Shown here in pieces: positions 34,918 through 42,948 of a stretch of DNA of 48,818 nt. Source of the stretch: Hyphomicrobiales bacterium. Lineage in GTDB: Bacteria > Pseudomonadota > Alphaproteobacteria > Rhizobiales > Beijerinckiaceae. How positions within the stretch are numbered: position 1 is the stretch's first letter; the number at the start of each line of letters is the position of its first letter. The stretch is from positions 200,355-249,172 of the forward strand of contig UBZM01000030.1 of NCBI GenBank assembly GCA_900470095.1. Reading direction: 5' to 3'. A program made the translations under genes and the position numbers. Under the pieces are notes generated by a model. That model saw only the letters and a list, made by a program, of their open reading frames with translations. It made no database searches and had not been told where the DNA came from.

Positions 34918-37793
34918 GCCAGCGCCTCTCGGATCTTTTCGGGCGTGATCGGCAGGCTGTGGAAGCGCTTGCCGATGGCGTGGGCGACCGCATTCACGAT
35001 CGCCGGCACGACCGCGATCATCACCACCTCGGCCATGCCCTTGGGCGGATCGGTCTCCGAGAGCGGCGGCAGGATTTCGGCCGTCTGCGACCAGACCGCG
35101 ACATCTTTCGATGTCGGCAGCTCGTAGCGGTTCCAGTTCCAGGTGCCGTTGCCGGGGCCGTCCTCGTAGAGCGGCAGATATTCCTTCAGGGCGTGGCCGA
35201 TGCCCATCGCGAGCCCGCCCTGGATCTGGCCGGAGACCAGCTCCGGCACGATCTGGTTGCCGCATTCGAGGATGGAGTGATGCGACAGCAGGCGGACCTC
35301 GCCGCTGCCGGTATCGACGGTGATCTCGGCCAGCGTCGCCATCGGCGCGTAATAGGTGACGCCGGCATTGTTGCGCTGCGTCGGCGGGTAGAAGACCGAG
35401 GCCCGGTCGACGAAGTGCCAGCCCCCTTCCGTCATCAGGGCCTTGCGCTCGGCCGGCGCCCCTTCGCCATATTGGACCGCCAGCGCATCGATCGCGAAGC
35501 GGCGGCGCCCAGTGCCCGGCAGTTCGAACTCCGCCTCGGCCCATTGCCAGCGGTTGAAGCTGTGCACGGTAACGCCGGTGACGAGGCCGAGCCGGTGCGC
35601 CTCGGCCGCGACCTCGGCAAAGGACAGAGGCTGCATCGCGGCCGCGTTGATCCTGCCGCCAACGATGCGCAGATCCTCGCGGCGCACCGCCTCCGGCGCC
35701 AGCTGGCCGCCGCCGATGCCGCGCGACCAGAGCGAGCGCGCGGCGGGCCAGATCGCGAGGTCGACAAGCGCGCGGGCCGCCTCGCGCGTCGCATGGCCGA
35801 GATAGTAGACGCTGTTGGAGGCGCTCATCGGCGAGGTAAAACTCGGCGTCCAGCGCGGGTTCGCCATGCGCCGGTCTTCCTCCTCCTGGGAGAGCGTATA
35901 GGGCTCGTCTGAGGTCTCGAGCGGCATCTGCGGCCAGCGCACCTTGCCGAATTCGGTCTCGTCGGGTTGGCGGCCGAGGATGCCGGCGGCCATCACCGCC
36001 TGCGAGGTCGTGGCGCCGGTGCCGATCTCGTGCGCGACATGCGAGAGCTTAAGGCGGCCGCTGGAATCGAATGCGAGCGCGCAGAGCGCCGCTTCGGCGC
36101 CGGTGCCGTAATCCTTGTGCACATGGCCGTAGCCGACGCCGTATTTCTGGCCGGGATTGGCGGCCTCAAAAGCGGCCTTGCGCTCCTGTCGCCCGGCCCA
36201 GAGCGGGTGCTTTTCGGCCCGCGCCAGGATCTCGTCATGACGCAGCGCGCCTGAGGGGATCGCGCCCTGCGAGTTCTTCATGCCCGATTTCAGCGCATTG
36301 CGCCGCCGGAACTCCATGGCATCGAGGCCCAGCGCCTCGGCCGCCTCGTCGACCATCATCTCGGTCGCCGCCATGGTCTGCAAGGTGCCGTAGCCGCGCA
36401 TCGAGCCGGCATCGACGGCCCGCGAGGACAGGATCGCCGCGGAGAAATCGCTCTTCGGCAGGTAATAGATCGACTGCGCCGCCGTCGCACCGACCGTGCC
36501 GACCGAGACCGAAAAATTCTCGCGCCCGCCGCCATCATTGCGATAGCGCCCGGTCATCGCCCGGAATTGTCCGGTCTTGCGGTCGATGACCATGACCTTG
36601 TCCATCTGGAAGGCATGGCGCTTCAGCGCGGTCTGGAACTGCTCGTAGCGGTCATTGGCGAGCCGCACCGGCCGGCCTTCGGCGTAGAGGCCGGCGAGCA
36701 CGCAGTAGAACGGGAAGATCGCGTGGTCCTTGGTGCCGTAGCCGACGGTGTAGCCGATCTTCAGATCGATGCTCTTCAGCGGGAATGTCGACTTCGACAC
36801 CATATGGGCCGCCATCTCGGCGACCTCGTGCGGGGATTGCGTGGCGATCAGGGCATGCAGGATGCCGGTCGCGCGCTCGTACCAGACATTGCCGTTGTCG
36901 GCTTCCATGGCCGAGGCATCGGCCGACTGGCTGGTAAAGCTGCGCCGCAGCACCAGCACGTCGTCCCCGGCATTGGCGATCTCGCGCTCGATCTCGGCCG
37001 CGGCCGCCATGCCGCGCGCCATGGCGTCGCCGTCGCCGGCGGCGGGCCATTGCGGCTCTTCGCCCTTGAAGCCGGTGCGGATCGTCGTGTCCTTGAGCGC
37101 GGAATAGCGGTCTTCGGCCTCGGGGCTGCCGCCATCGATCCGGACATAGCGCGCCGCGCCATAGGGGCCGGGCGTGGTCGACGGGCCCTCCGCGCCGTAG
37201 CGCACGACCCTGTCGTTGAAGCGCAGCTTGCGCTTGGCCGCGTCATAGCGGGCAAAATCGTGATAGATCAGCAGCGCGACCGGCTGGCCGAGCAGGCGCG
37301 CGGTCTGGCCCTTGGGGACGAAGAAGACATCGCCATAGAAGCCGGGCGCCGGGATCGCGACGCCGTCGGCGACGAGGTCCTCGTGCAGCACCAGCCGATC
37401 CGGCTTCAGGTCCTCGCCGAGCAGGCTGAGATCGACGCTGTCGAAGACGCGGTCGACCCGCGTCGCATGGAGCATGAAGGCATGCGCCTGCTGCTTCGGC
37501 CAGCCTGCGAGGTCGCGGGCGCGGTAATCGCGCGTAAAAGTCTTGCCGCCGGTGACCTTGGCGATGGCATCGAGCCGGTATTTCGGTTTGCCTCCGGGGC
37601 CAAGCCAATCGGCTCCGGGATGCGGCGGCGTCTCGATCAGCTCCGCCCGGGTGGCAGAGGGCAGCAGCGAAATCCTGATGGCGACGCCGGCAGCGGTCGC
37701 CTGGAGGACGGTTCTGCGGGTAAGACCTGTCTTCACGCCGACACCCCGCTCGCTGACGAGCCGACTCTGCTCTCTCGCCGATATTATGGGCAC
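34914..37793 (-). CDS. Molybdopterin-binding large subunit (isoquinoline 1-oxidoreductase / aldehyde dehydrogenase type)
   Basis: A protein of up to 959 residues in the xanthine-dehydrogenase superfamily. A twin-arginine signal (LTRRTVLQATAAGVAIRISL) marks Tat export to the periplasm. The start may be GTG 37736, which puts the twin Arg near the N-terminus, instead of ATG 37793. Two cofactor domains follow with family blocks such as SSRAVDAGSMRGYGTLQTMA, YGVGYGHVHKDYGTGAEAAL and a C-terminal GGLAMGIGHALKEYLPLYED. It is longer than typical isoquinoline beta subunits. It binds the molybdenum cofactor and oxidises an aldehyde or N-heterocycle; the substrate is not evident. Confidence 0.93.
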   Translation of the reverse strand: MPIISAREQSRLVSERGVGVKTGLTRRTVLQATAAGVAIRISLLPSATRAELIETPPHPGADWLGPGGKPKYRLDAIAKVTGGKTFTRDYRARDLAGWPKQQAHAFMLHATRVDRVFDSVDLSLLGEDLKPDRLVLHEDLVADGVAIPAPGFYGDVFFVPKGQTARLLGQPVALLIYHDFARYDAAKRKLRFNDRVVRYGAEGPSTTPGPYGAARYVRIDGGSPEAEDRYSALKDTTIRTGFKGEEPQWPAAGDGDAMARGMAAAAEIEREIANAGDDVLVLRRSFTSQSADASAMEADNGNVWYERATGILHALIATQSPHEVAEMAAHMVSKSTFPLKSIDLKIGYTVGYGTKDHAIFPFYCVLAGLYAEGRPVRLANDRYEQFQTALKRHAFQMDKVMVIDRKTGQFRAMTGRYRNDGGGRENFSVSVGTVGATAAQSIYYLPKSDFSAAILSSRAVDAGSMRGYGTLQTMAATEMMVDEAAEALGLDAMEFRRRNALKSGMKNSQGAIPSGALRHDEILARAEKHPLWAGRQERKAAFEAANPGQKYGVGYGHVHKDYGTGAEAALCALAFDSSGRLKLSHVAHEIGTGATTSQAVMAAGILGRQPDETEFGKVRWPQMPLETSDEPYTLSQEEEDRRMANPRWTPSFTSPMSASNSVYYLGHATREAARALVDLAIWPAARSLWSRGIGGGQLAPEAVRREDLRIVGGRINAAAMQPLSFAEVAAEAHRLGLVTGVTVHSFNRWQWAEAEFELPGTGRRRFAIDALAVQYGEGAPAERKALMTEGGWHFVDRASVFYPPTQRNNAGVTYYAPMATLAEITVDTGSGEVRLLSHHSILECGNQIVPELVSGQIQGGLAMGIGHALKEYLPLYEDGPGNGTWNWNRYELPTSKDVAVWSQTAEILPPLSETDPPKGMAEVVMIAVVPAIVNAVAHAIGKRFHSLPITPEKIREALA

Positions 37794-38177
37794 AGCGCGG
37801 GCGCGTATATCGATATTCGAATTGGTCTGGTTTCAAGGATTGGGACACTGCGCTCTCGCGCGAGTGGCGAGGTAACCGCATTCGTCGGCGGAGACGTTGG
37901 CCAGCGCCGACCGCTGCGGGGCGAACGATCTCGCAGCTCCTTGCAAGCTCCGGCGGATGGAACCAGCGCCTGGCACCCGCCCAAGACCGTCCTTACGGCA
38001 CGGAGAATAGCAGCGCGGCCCCTTCGGGACCGCCAACGCTGGCTGCAGCTTCGCGCCACGAGCTGACATTGGCTGACTGCCCGATAACGGGCGTTTGGCT
38101 TCGCACCCAGGACAGTCATTCTGAGTTTGAGCCGAGTCCCACGGCGGACGTCAGCCTTCGCAAACTGGCCTGTAGCG
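37794..38177. other. Left edge of the defence island, no gene recognised
   Basis: About 380 bases between the molybdenum-hydroxylase start and the HTH gene. It must contain the promoter of the hydroxylase operon. The right half (38040-38170) has a disordered composition like decayed intergenic sequence. No tRNA, integrase or clear direct-repeat attachment site was found. Confidence 0.4.
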
Positions 38178-38492
38178 TCACCGTTCCCACTGCCTATGCA
38201 ATTGCATCGCTGCACGCATCAAGGCCCGAAATGTGCTGGAAGAGCGCAGAGCCTGGATCAGCTCCACCTCCAAGTCTCGTAGCGAAGCAGGGGATGCCTC
38301 ATCACCTTGGAGCAATCGCTCGGCCTTGGCTTTGAGTTTCCTCGATAGCGGCGCTTTGCCAGCCATTACCTTCGATAGATGCCCTTGGTGGATACCTAAG
38401 GCCGCCGCCAATTCGACCTGTGTCACGGCGCCCTTTCGCTGACGCGCTTTTAGAGCCGCAATAATCGAGCCGTCCTTGTCTCTCATATGCAT
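38178..38492 (-). CDS. Small HTH (XRE-like) regulator, divergent from the island operon
   Basis: A 104-residue protein with one helix-turn-helix at about residues 22-45 (TQVELAAALGIHQGHLSKVM) and a C-terminal helical part (LRDLEVELIQALRSSSTFRA). ATG 38492 was chosen; 38486 and 38528 are other in-frame possibilities, the last overlapping the divergent gene. The start region (38480-38500) carries repeated ATATGC, a possible operator. It sits head-to-head with the Ogg-like gene 35 bases away, so it probably represses that operon and itself. No toxin partner is adjacent, so a lone antitoxin is less likely. Confidence 0.8.
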   Translation of the reverse strand: MHMRDKDGSIIAALKARQRKGAVTQVELAAALGIHQGHLSKVMAGKAPLSRKLKAKAERLLQGDEASPASLRDLEVELIQALRSSSTFRALMRAAMQLHRQWER

Positions 38493-38526
38493 TACATATA
38501 TGCCTTCCATATTGGAGGGCAATGCC

Positions 38527-39222
38527 ATGCGTCGTCGTTGTTTCGCGCCGGAGGACGAGGTCGTCCCTGGCGTACGGTATGGCCGCCAGGAATGGGTTCC
38601 GACGCCGGCGTTCTGGGCTGCAATAGCCGACCTCGAAGGCGACGAAGTGGACGATTACGTCAGTCCGAAGGGAGCGCCGCTAGCGGAGGACCTCGCATTC
38701 TGTCTCCTGGGCGGATACGGGGTGAAGATGGAGCTCAATCGCGCTGCCTGGGAACAGCTGGACAAAGCTGGAGCGCTGCAAGCGGACGATGTGCCGAGCG
38801 CGGCCGATTTCGAGGCATTACTCAGCGAGCCACTCATGGTGAATGGCAGGCTGCAGAAGTATCGCTATCCGAAACAGAGAGCCGGACGTCTGCATGTCGC
38901 GCTCAAATCTGTTCGGGACACCCCACCCGACACGAGTCATCCGATCGCGTTTCGCAACAGAATGATGGAGTTGCCCGGCATTGGACCCAAGACGGCGTCT
39001 TGGATAGTTAGGAACCATGTCGGCAGTGACGAGGTGGCCATTCTGGACGTGCATGTCCTGCGTGCCGGCACGATGATTGGGCTCTTCCCGGAGGCATACC
39101 GGCTTCCGCGCGATTACGAGGCTTTGGAGCGCAAGTTTCTCGACTTCGCCCTGGCTCTGCAGGTCAGGGCGTCGATCCTCGATGCCATCATGTGGCGAGA
39201 AATGCGCATTCTGTTCAGCTGA
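38527..39222 (+). CDS. Ogg-like HhH DNA glycosylase/lyase
   Basis: A 231-residue protein with a helix-hairpin-helix/GPD core at about residues 148-180: LPGIGPKTASWIVRNHV, then EVAILDVHVLRAG. This resembles archaeal-type Ogg2 8-oxoguanine glycosylases, with the likely catalytic Lys at 155 and Asp at 174. The N-terminal 100 residues are not the usual OGG beta domain. An Ogg-like protein is also part of type IV CBASS (Cap11). A perfect GGAGGG leader precedes ATG 38527. It is the first gene of the operon; a role in removing a modified or foreign base is inferred. Confidence 0.85.
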   Translation: MRRRCFAPEDEVVPGVRYGRQEWVPTPAFWAAIADLEGDEVDDYVSPKGAPLAEDLAFCLLGGYGVKMELNRAAWEQLDKAGALQADDVPSAADFEALLSEPLMVNGRLQKYRYPKQRAGRLHVALKSVRDTPPDTSHPIAFRNRMMELPGIGPKTASWIVRNHVGSDEVAILDVHVLRAGTMIGLFPEAYRLPRDYEALERKFLDFALALQVRASILDAIMWREMRILFS

Positions 39223-39271
39223 CTATTTCTTGGGCTCCTTCCACGGTTATGATCTCGTGGGGGGTGATTCT

Positions 39272-39637
39272 ATGTCCGGCAAGAAAACGCCTGCGCGGAA
39301 ATCGTCTACGGCTGGCAACGGCGGTGGGGCACCTGCGGCAGGTGCGAACATCGATCAGTGTGATCTGCTGATTGATGTCGATCTCGAGGGCGTTCGTCTG
39401 CCCCGCTTGGCGCGACTAAAGTTAAACGACCTGCTTAAGGTCGAGCTGGCAGCCGAAGGCCAATTCCCGACGGTCGTTTGCGTCGACGCCGAAGGCGAGA
39501 TCGTGGGCTCCTTATCTGCGTTCTTAAACCTGGTGCAGCTGATCCGGTGCCTTCGGGCTGGTGTAAAGTACCAGGTCTTCGTCACTCAGCTTCGCCCGGG
39601 CGGTTGCCGTGTGCTCGGAGGCCGGGTGGCAACATGA
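39272..39637 (+). CDS. Small protein A (paralogue of the protein at 41414)
   Basis: A 121-residue protein with a disordered N-terminus (MSGKKTPARKSSTAGNGGGA) and a compact beta-rich core (VCVDAEGEIVGSLSAFLNLV, RCLRAGVKYQVFV). It aligns with the protein encoded at 41414-41761 through the pattern VVC-x5-G-x-VG-x-L, then a short helix ending in QL and CL-x2-GV. The core is vaguely like a HIRAN or SH3-type barrel, but the family is unknown. A GGGGGG run precedes the start. Its stop overlaps the next start as ATGA. The immediate link to a kinase/transferase gene repeats in both copies. Confidence 0.75.
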   Translation: MSGKKTPARKSSTAGNGGGAPAAGANIDQCDLLIDVDLEGVRLPRLARLKLNDLLKVELAAEGQFPTVVCVDAEGEIVGSLSAFLNLVQLIRCLRAGVKYQVFVTQLRPGGCRVLGGRVAT

Positions 39638-40815
39638 TCGTCGCAGGTGGCCTCTACCGCGAGGAGTGCATTCGCCCGGCTTGGTCGCGCATATTCGGCT
39701 CTGGGGGTAGAGCCGCTGCTGCAATCTCAATGCTGTCGCCAGGCACTCAGCTCGTCGCCTATGCTTGCGAGCAATGGGTTGAGGACGCGGAGCACTCGAT
39801 GGCCGCCTTCGGCGTGACAGCCGGGATTCATCCAATCCGCGAAGATATTGCCTTCCACTACCTGCACCCACTCTCGCCCGCCGAACTCTCAGGCGCTCCC
39901 GATACCCGCTACAGCTCCCTGCAAGTCACAGGGGACACGGTGCTGCGGTTCGGATTCGTGGAGGGGGACGCCTTGGTTGAAGCCAGGCGTGCGATCTTTG
40001 ATCCTCAAAACCCAGACGAAACTCTTGGCTTCAGGGACAATGGTTCCAAGGCCGAAACCCTGGCGATCGTGCTAAACGAGGCGGAGCTCAAGCTGGCGAT
40101 GGGTGACGCTGGCGAAGATGGCGTTCGCGGATTGATGCAGCATTCTGGGGCATCGGTCGTGGTGGTCAAGCGTGGGCCGCGCGGAGCAACGGTGTTCGCC
40201 GCAGGCTGTATCGTGGACGTCCCAACTTATGCAGGCGACTCGGTCTTCAAAATCGGATCAGGGGACGTCTTCAGCGCGGTTTTTGCTCAACGCTGGGGCG
40301 AGGCGAACGAAGCCCCGGTGGTAGCGGCTGACACAGCGTCCCGCGCCGTCTCGCGTTATGTGGAGACCCGCAACACACAGGTTGATATTTCACAACTCGC
40401 CGCGGCCGCATCAAGGAAGCCGCCCGATCCGGCGAGCAAGATCTATCTGGCAGCTCCCTTTTTCACCTTGGCGCAGCGCTGGATGGTCGAAGAAGCACGC
40501 AGATGCCTCTTGACCCTTGGCGCTAACGTCTTTTCGCCAATCCATGACGTTGGGTCGCAGGGGGATGCTAGTTACATCGCTAAGCGCGACCTCGAAGGGT
40601 TGGAGCAATGCGCGGTGGTGCTCGCGCTTGTGGATGGCGAGGATGCTGGAACCTTGTTTGAGGTCGGCCACGCACGTCGGCACGGCATACCCGTGGTGGC
40701 CCTGGCTGAATCTCCACGTCCGGAGAGCCTTACCATGCTGCAAGGTACGGGTTGCTCGATCGTATCAGACTTCTCAACTGCCCTCTATCAAGCGGTCTGG
40801 GAGACGGCCCGATGA
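39634..40815 (+). CDS. PfkB-family kinase fused to nucleoside 2-deoxyribosyltransferase
   Basis: A 393-residue bifunctional protein. Residues 1-~250 are a PfkB (ribokinase-like) sugar/nucleoside kinase: AIVLNEAEL, VVVVKRGPRGATVFAA and the catalytic FKIGSGDVFSA (IGSGD 207-211, base Asp211). Residues ~268-390 are a nucleoside deoxyribosyltransferase: KIYLAAPFFTLAQRWMVEEA, FSPIHDVG, and the active-site DAGTLFEVGHA, with Glu343 the likely nucleophile. Together they could break an N-glycosidic bond and phosphorylate the sugar or nucleoside. ATG overlaps the previous stop, and its stop overlaps the QueC-like start. Confidence 0.88.
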   Translation: MIVAGGLYREECIRPAWSRIFGSGGRAAAAISMLSPGTQLVAYACEQWVEDAEHSMAAFGVTAGIHPIREDIAFHYLHPLSPAELSGAPDTRYSSLQVTGDTVLRFGFVEGDALVEARRAIFDPQNPDETLGFRDNGSKAETLAIVLNEAELKLAMGDAGEDGVRGLMQHSGASVVVVKRGPRGATVFAAGCIVDVPTYAGDSVFKIGSGDVFSAVFAQRWGEANEAPVVAADTASRAVSRYVETRNTQVDISQLAAAASRKPPDPASKIYLAAPFFTLAQRWMVEEARRCLLTLGANVFSPIHDVGSQGDASYIAKRDLEGLEQCAVVLALVDGEDAGTLFEVGHARRHGIPVVALAESPRPESLTMLQGTGCSIVSDFSTALYQAVWETAR

Positions 40816-41414
40816 AGGCGCTCCTGATGTCTGGCGGGCTGGACTCGGCGGCGTTGGCGCATTGGCTGCGTCCGGACATCTGTGTAACGATCGACTACGG
40901 CCAGATCTCTGCGAAGGGGGAGATGGCTGCATCAGCCGCTCTATGCACAGCGATGAAACTTGTGCATCGCTCTATCATCATCAACCTCTCCTCTCTCGGT
41001 TCAGGCTCTATGGCGGGTGGCCCAACCGCCGCAGGAGCAGCGGCCCCCGAGTTCTGGCCGTATAGGAACCAGATGCTCATCACCCTCGCCGCTATGATGC
41101 TGATGCCCGAAGGTGTTACAGAGATCATGGTCGGGGCTGTTTCCACCGATCGCCATGCTGATGGCAAAGCGCCCTTCTTCCGCGCTATCGATCGCGCGCT
41201 GTCACTTCAAGAGGGCGGAGTACGTGTCACTGCACCGGCACGCCATCTTTCGACGCCCTCGTTGCTGCGCAAGTCAGCTTTCCCGTACGACCTCATCGGT
41301 CTGACGTTCTCCTGCCACGTCCATGAGTTCGCTTGCGGCCAATGCGGCGGGTGCCTGAAGCATCGCGAATGCGTTGATGCCGTCTACTCCAGCGCAAAAG
41401 GGCGGGCGACCTGA
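40812..41414 (+). CDS. QueC-like PP-loop ATPase
   Basis: A 200-residue protein of the 7-cyano-7-deazaguanine synthase (QueC) family. The PP-loop SGGLDS is at residues 7-12, the central motif PEFWPYRNQMLITLAAM corresponds to QueC's conserved RN segment, and a zinc site is formed by Cys168, 175, 178 and 181. QueC converts 7-carboxy-7-deazaguanine to preQ0 with ATP and ammonia. Relatives occur in the defence systems Qat and type IV CBASS (Cap9). None of queD, queE or queF lies alongside, so a defence-related base modification or conjugation is more likely than queuosine synthesis. ATGA overlap with the kinase gene. Confidence 0.9.
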   Translation: MKALLMSGGLDSAALAHWLRPDICVTIDYGQISAKGEMAASAALCTAMKLVHRSIIINLSSLGSGSMAGGPTAAGAAAPEFWPYRNQMLITLAAMMLMPEGVTEIMVGAVSTDRHADGKAPFFRAIDRALSLQEGGVRVTAPARHLSTPSLLRKSAFPYDLIGLTFSCHVHEFACGQCGGCLKHRECVDAVYSSAKGRAT

Positions 41415-41761
41415 TGGGAGGATACGCACCCGATCAGATCAAGAAGTCCAAGGGCGGCGCAGCACCACCGACGGTCGTCGGCGATGGATGCGATCTCGAA
41501 TTCCAGACTGATCTGGTGGGGGTGCAATCCACCGTCAGCGCCGGGCTCAACAAGGGCGCCATTCTCCTGGTCAGCCTCCGCGCCCAAGGGCATATCAGAA
41601 GCGTTGTCTGCGAAACCGCGGGTGGCGCGGTGGTCGGTACGCTGGCCGCATTCCGCGGTTTGTCCCAGCTGATGGGTTGCCTGGAGCAAGGCGTCGGCTA
41701 TGTCGCCCTCATCGAGGAGGCATCCTTCTCCAGGTGCTCGGTTAAGGTGTTTCGTCGATGA
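41414..41761 (+). CDS. Small protein B, with Met-Gly-Gly N-terminus
   Basis: A 115-residue paralogue of small protein A. It begins MGGYAPDQIKKSKGGAAPPT, so Met removal would expose Gly-Gly. The core has VSLRAQGHIRSVVCETAGGA, VVGTLAAFRGLSQLMGCLEQ and a closing beta-strand pair. It follows the QueC-like gene with a TGATG overlap and overlaps the next gene with ATGA. The family is unknown. The neighbouring QueC-like enzyme and the Gly-Gly start make it a candidate conjugation partner (speculation). Confidence 0.75.
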   Translation: MGGYAPDQIKKSKGGAAPPTVVGDGCDLEFQTDLVGVQSTVSAGLNKGAILLVSLRAQGHIRSVVCETAGGAVVGTLAAFRGLSQLMGCLEQGVGYVALIEEASFSRCSVKVFRR

Positions 41762-42948
41762 TCTCAGTTGCTGGGGGCGTCTATGCTGAACGCTGCCAAT
41801 ATCCGGCCTGGAACCAGATTTACGGCTCGGGGCTCAGAGCCGCGATCGCAGTCAGCTCGGTATCGAATGCAGTTCGACTGAACGCGTACGTGCCCCGCGA
41901 ATGGATGGCAGACGTCGTGTCAACCCTGGCCAGCTTCGGAGTTACGGGGAATCTTCACGCCTCTAACCATCCGATGACGTTCGAGTATCTGCATGCCTTC
42001 TATCGCAAGGCTCCCCCTGAGCCGCCGCCGGCACCCTATCCCGAGCTTTCGGTGCAAGACGAGGTGGTACTGCGGTTCGGCATGATGGAAGGCGATGCCC
42101 GTGTCACCGGCGACAGGGTAGTCTACGATCCACAGTCCCAGAATGCATCCTTTTATTCGAATGGATCTACCGCCGGCTCCCTGGCGATGATTGTGGGTGG
42201 CTGGGAATTGCCGGGGACGGCAGCTGCATACGCCAAGAGAAGGTCCGAGGGGAAACCGAGAAGCCTTATGCCCGACGAGGCCACTCTCCTGAACGCAATA
42301 ATCGCTCTGCGTGATCTTCCACAGCGACCGCAGATCATATTGGTCAAGGATGGCCTGGGCGGGCTGATTGTATTTCAAGGGGATCAGCCGGTCAGAATCC
42401 CCAGTTACGCGGCCGAAAGCTTCTTCAGAATTGGCTCGGGCGATGTGACCGCCGTGGCCTTCGCGCATGCTTGGGGTGAATTGCATCGGGATCCTGTCGA
42501 AGCCGCACACTATGCCGCGCGCTGCACGGCACATTTCGTAGAGGGGCCCCGCCTTCCCCTCCCCAGCGCAGCTGAAGTGAGCTCCCGGAAGCCGAGTACG
42601 GCTCGCCGCGGCGAGATCCGTATCGTCGGGCTGGGCGATTTCGAACAGCAGGCGCTGGTGCTAATGACGAGTGATTGGCTCAGTTACCTCGGCGGCACCG
42701 TCAAGCACGAGACTTTTGGATTGGATGACCTCGGTTCCAGTGTTCATGAAGGCGTCGATCTCCTGCTAGTCGGATCCCGGTGTACGGAATTGGAACTCGA
42801 AAGCGCAGCCAGGGCGGGTCTTCAGCCAACAGTGGTCTTCTGGCCCTCCTCCCGGGCGAATTCTTCAAGACAGTACTTTCCGGATGCGATGGCGGCCCGA
42901 GACTATGCAACTGCACTTTATCACGTCATGAGAAGCCCGGAACGATGA
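41758..42948 (+). CDS. PfkB-like kinase with diverged deoxyribosyltransferase-like C-terminus
   Basis: A 396-residue paralogue of the protein at 39634. The kinase part aligns from the first residues (GGVYAERCQYPAWNQIYGSG) and keeps IGSGD at 225-229. It has an extra loop around residues 150-175. The C-terminal part (residues ~275-390) aligns in order with the transferase (GEIRIVGLGDFEQQA, VDLLLVGSR, PTVVFWPSS) but has lost the DxGT motif and has no clear active-site Glu. It may act as a structural or regulatory partner of the active copy. The start overlaps the small-protein-B stop, and the stop overlaps the FRG gene start. Confidence 0.82.
   Translation: MISVAGGVYAERCQYPAWNQIYGSGLRAAIAVSSVSNAVRLNAYVPREWMADVVSTLASFGVTGNLHASNHPMTFEYLHAFYRKAPPEPPPAPYPELSVQDEVVLRFGMMEGDARVTGDRVVYDPQSQNASFYSNGSTAGSLAMIVGGWELPGTAAAYAKRRSEGKPRSLMPDEATLLNAIIALRDLPQRPQIILVKDGLGGLIVFQGDQPVRIPSYAAESFFRIGSGDVTAVAFAHAWGELHRDPVEAAHYAARCTAHFVEGPRLPLPSAAEVSSRKPSTARRGEIRIVGLGDFEQQALVLMTSDWLSYLGGTVKHETFGLDDLGSSVHEGVDLLLVGSRCTELELESAARAGLQPTVVFWPSSRANSSRQYFPDAMAARDYATALYHVMRSPER

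Noticed and set aside
37794..38177. Possible attachment site at the island's left edge
   Set aside because: No tRNA gene, direct repeat or integrase was found within the window.
40812..41414. Housekeeping queuosine gene queC
   Set aside because: No queD, queE or queF neighbours, short length (200 residues), and tight coupling to defence-type genes.
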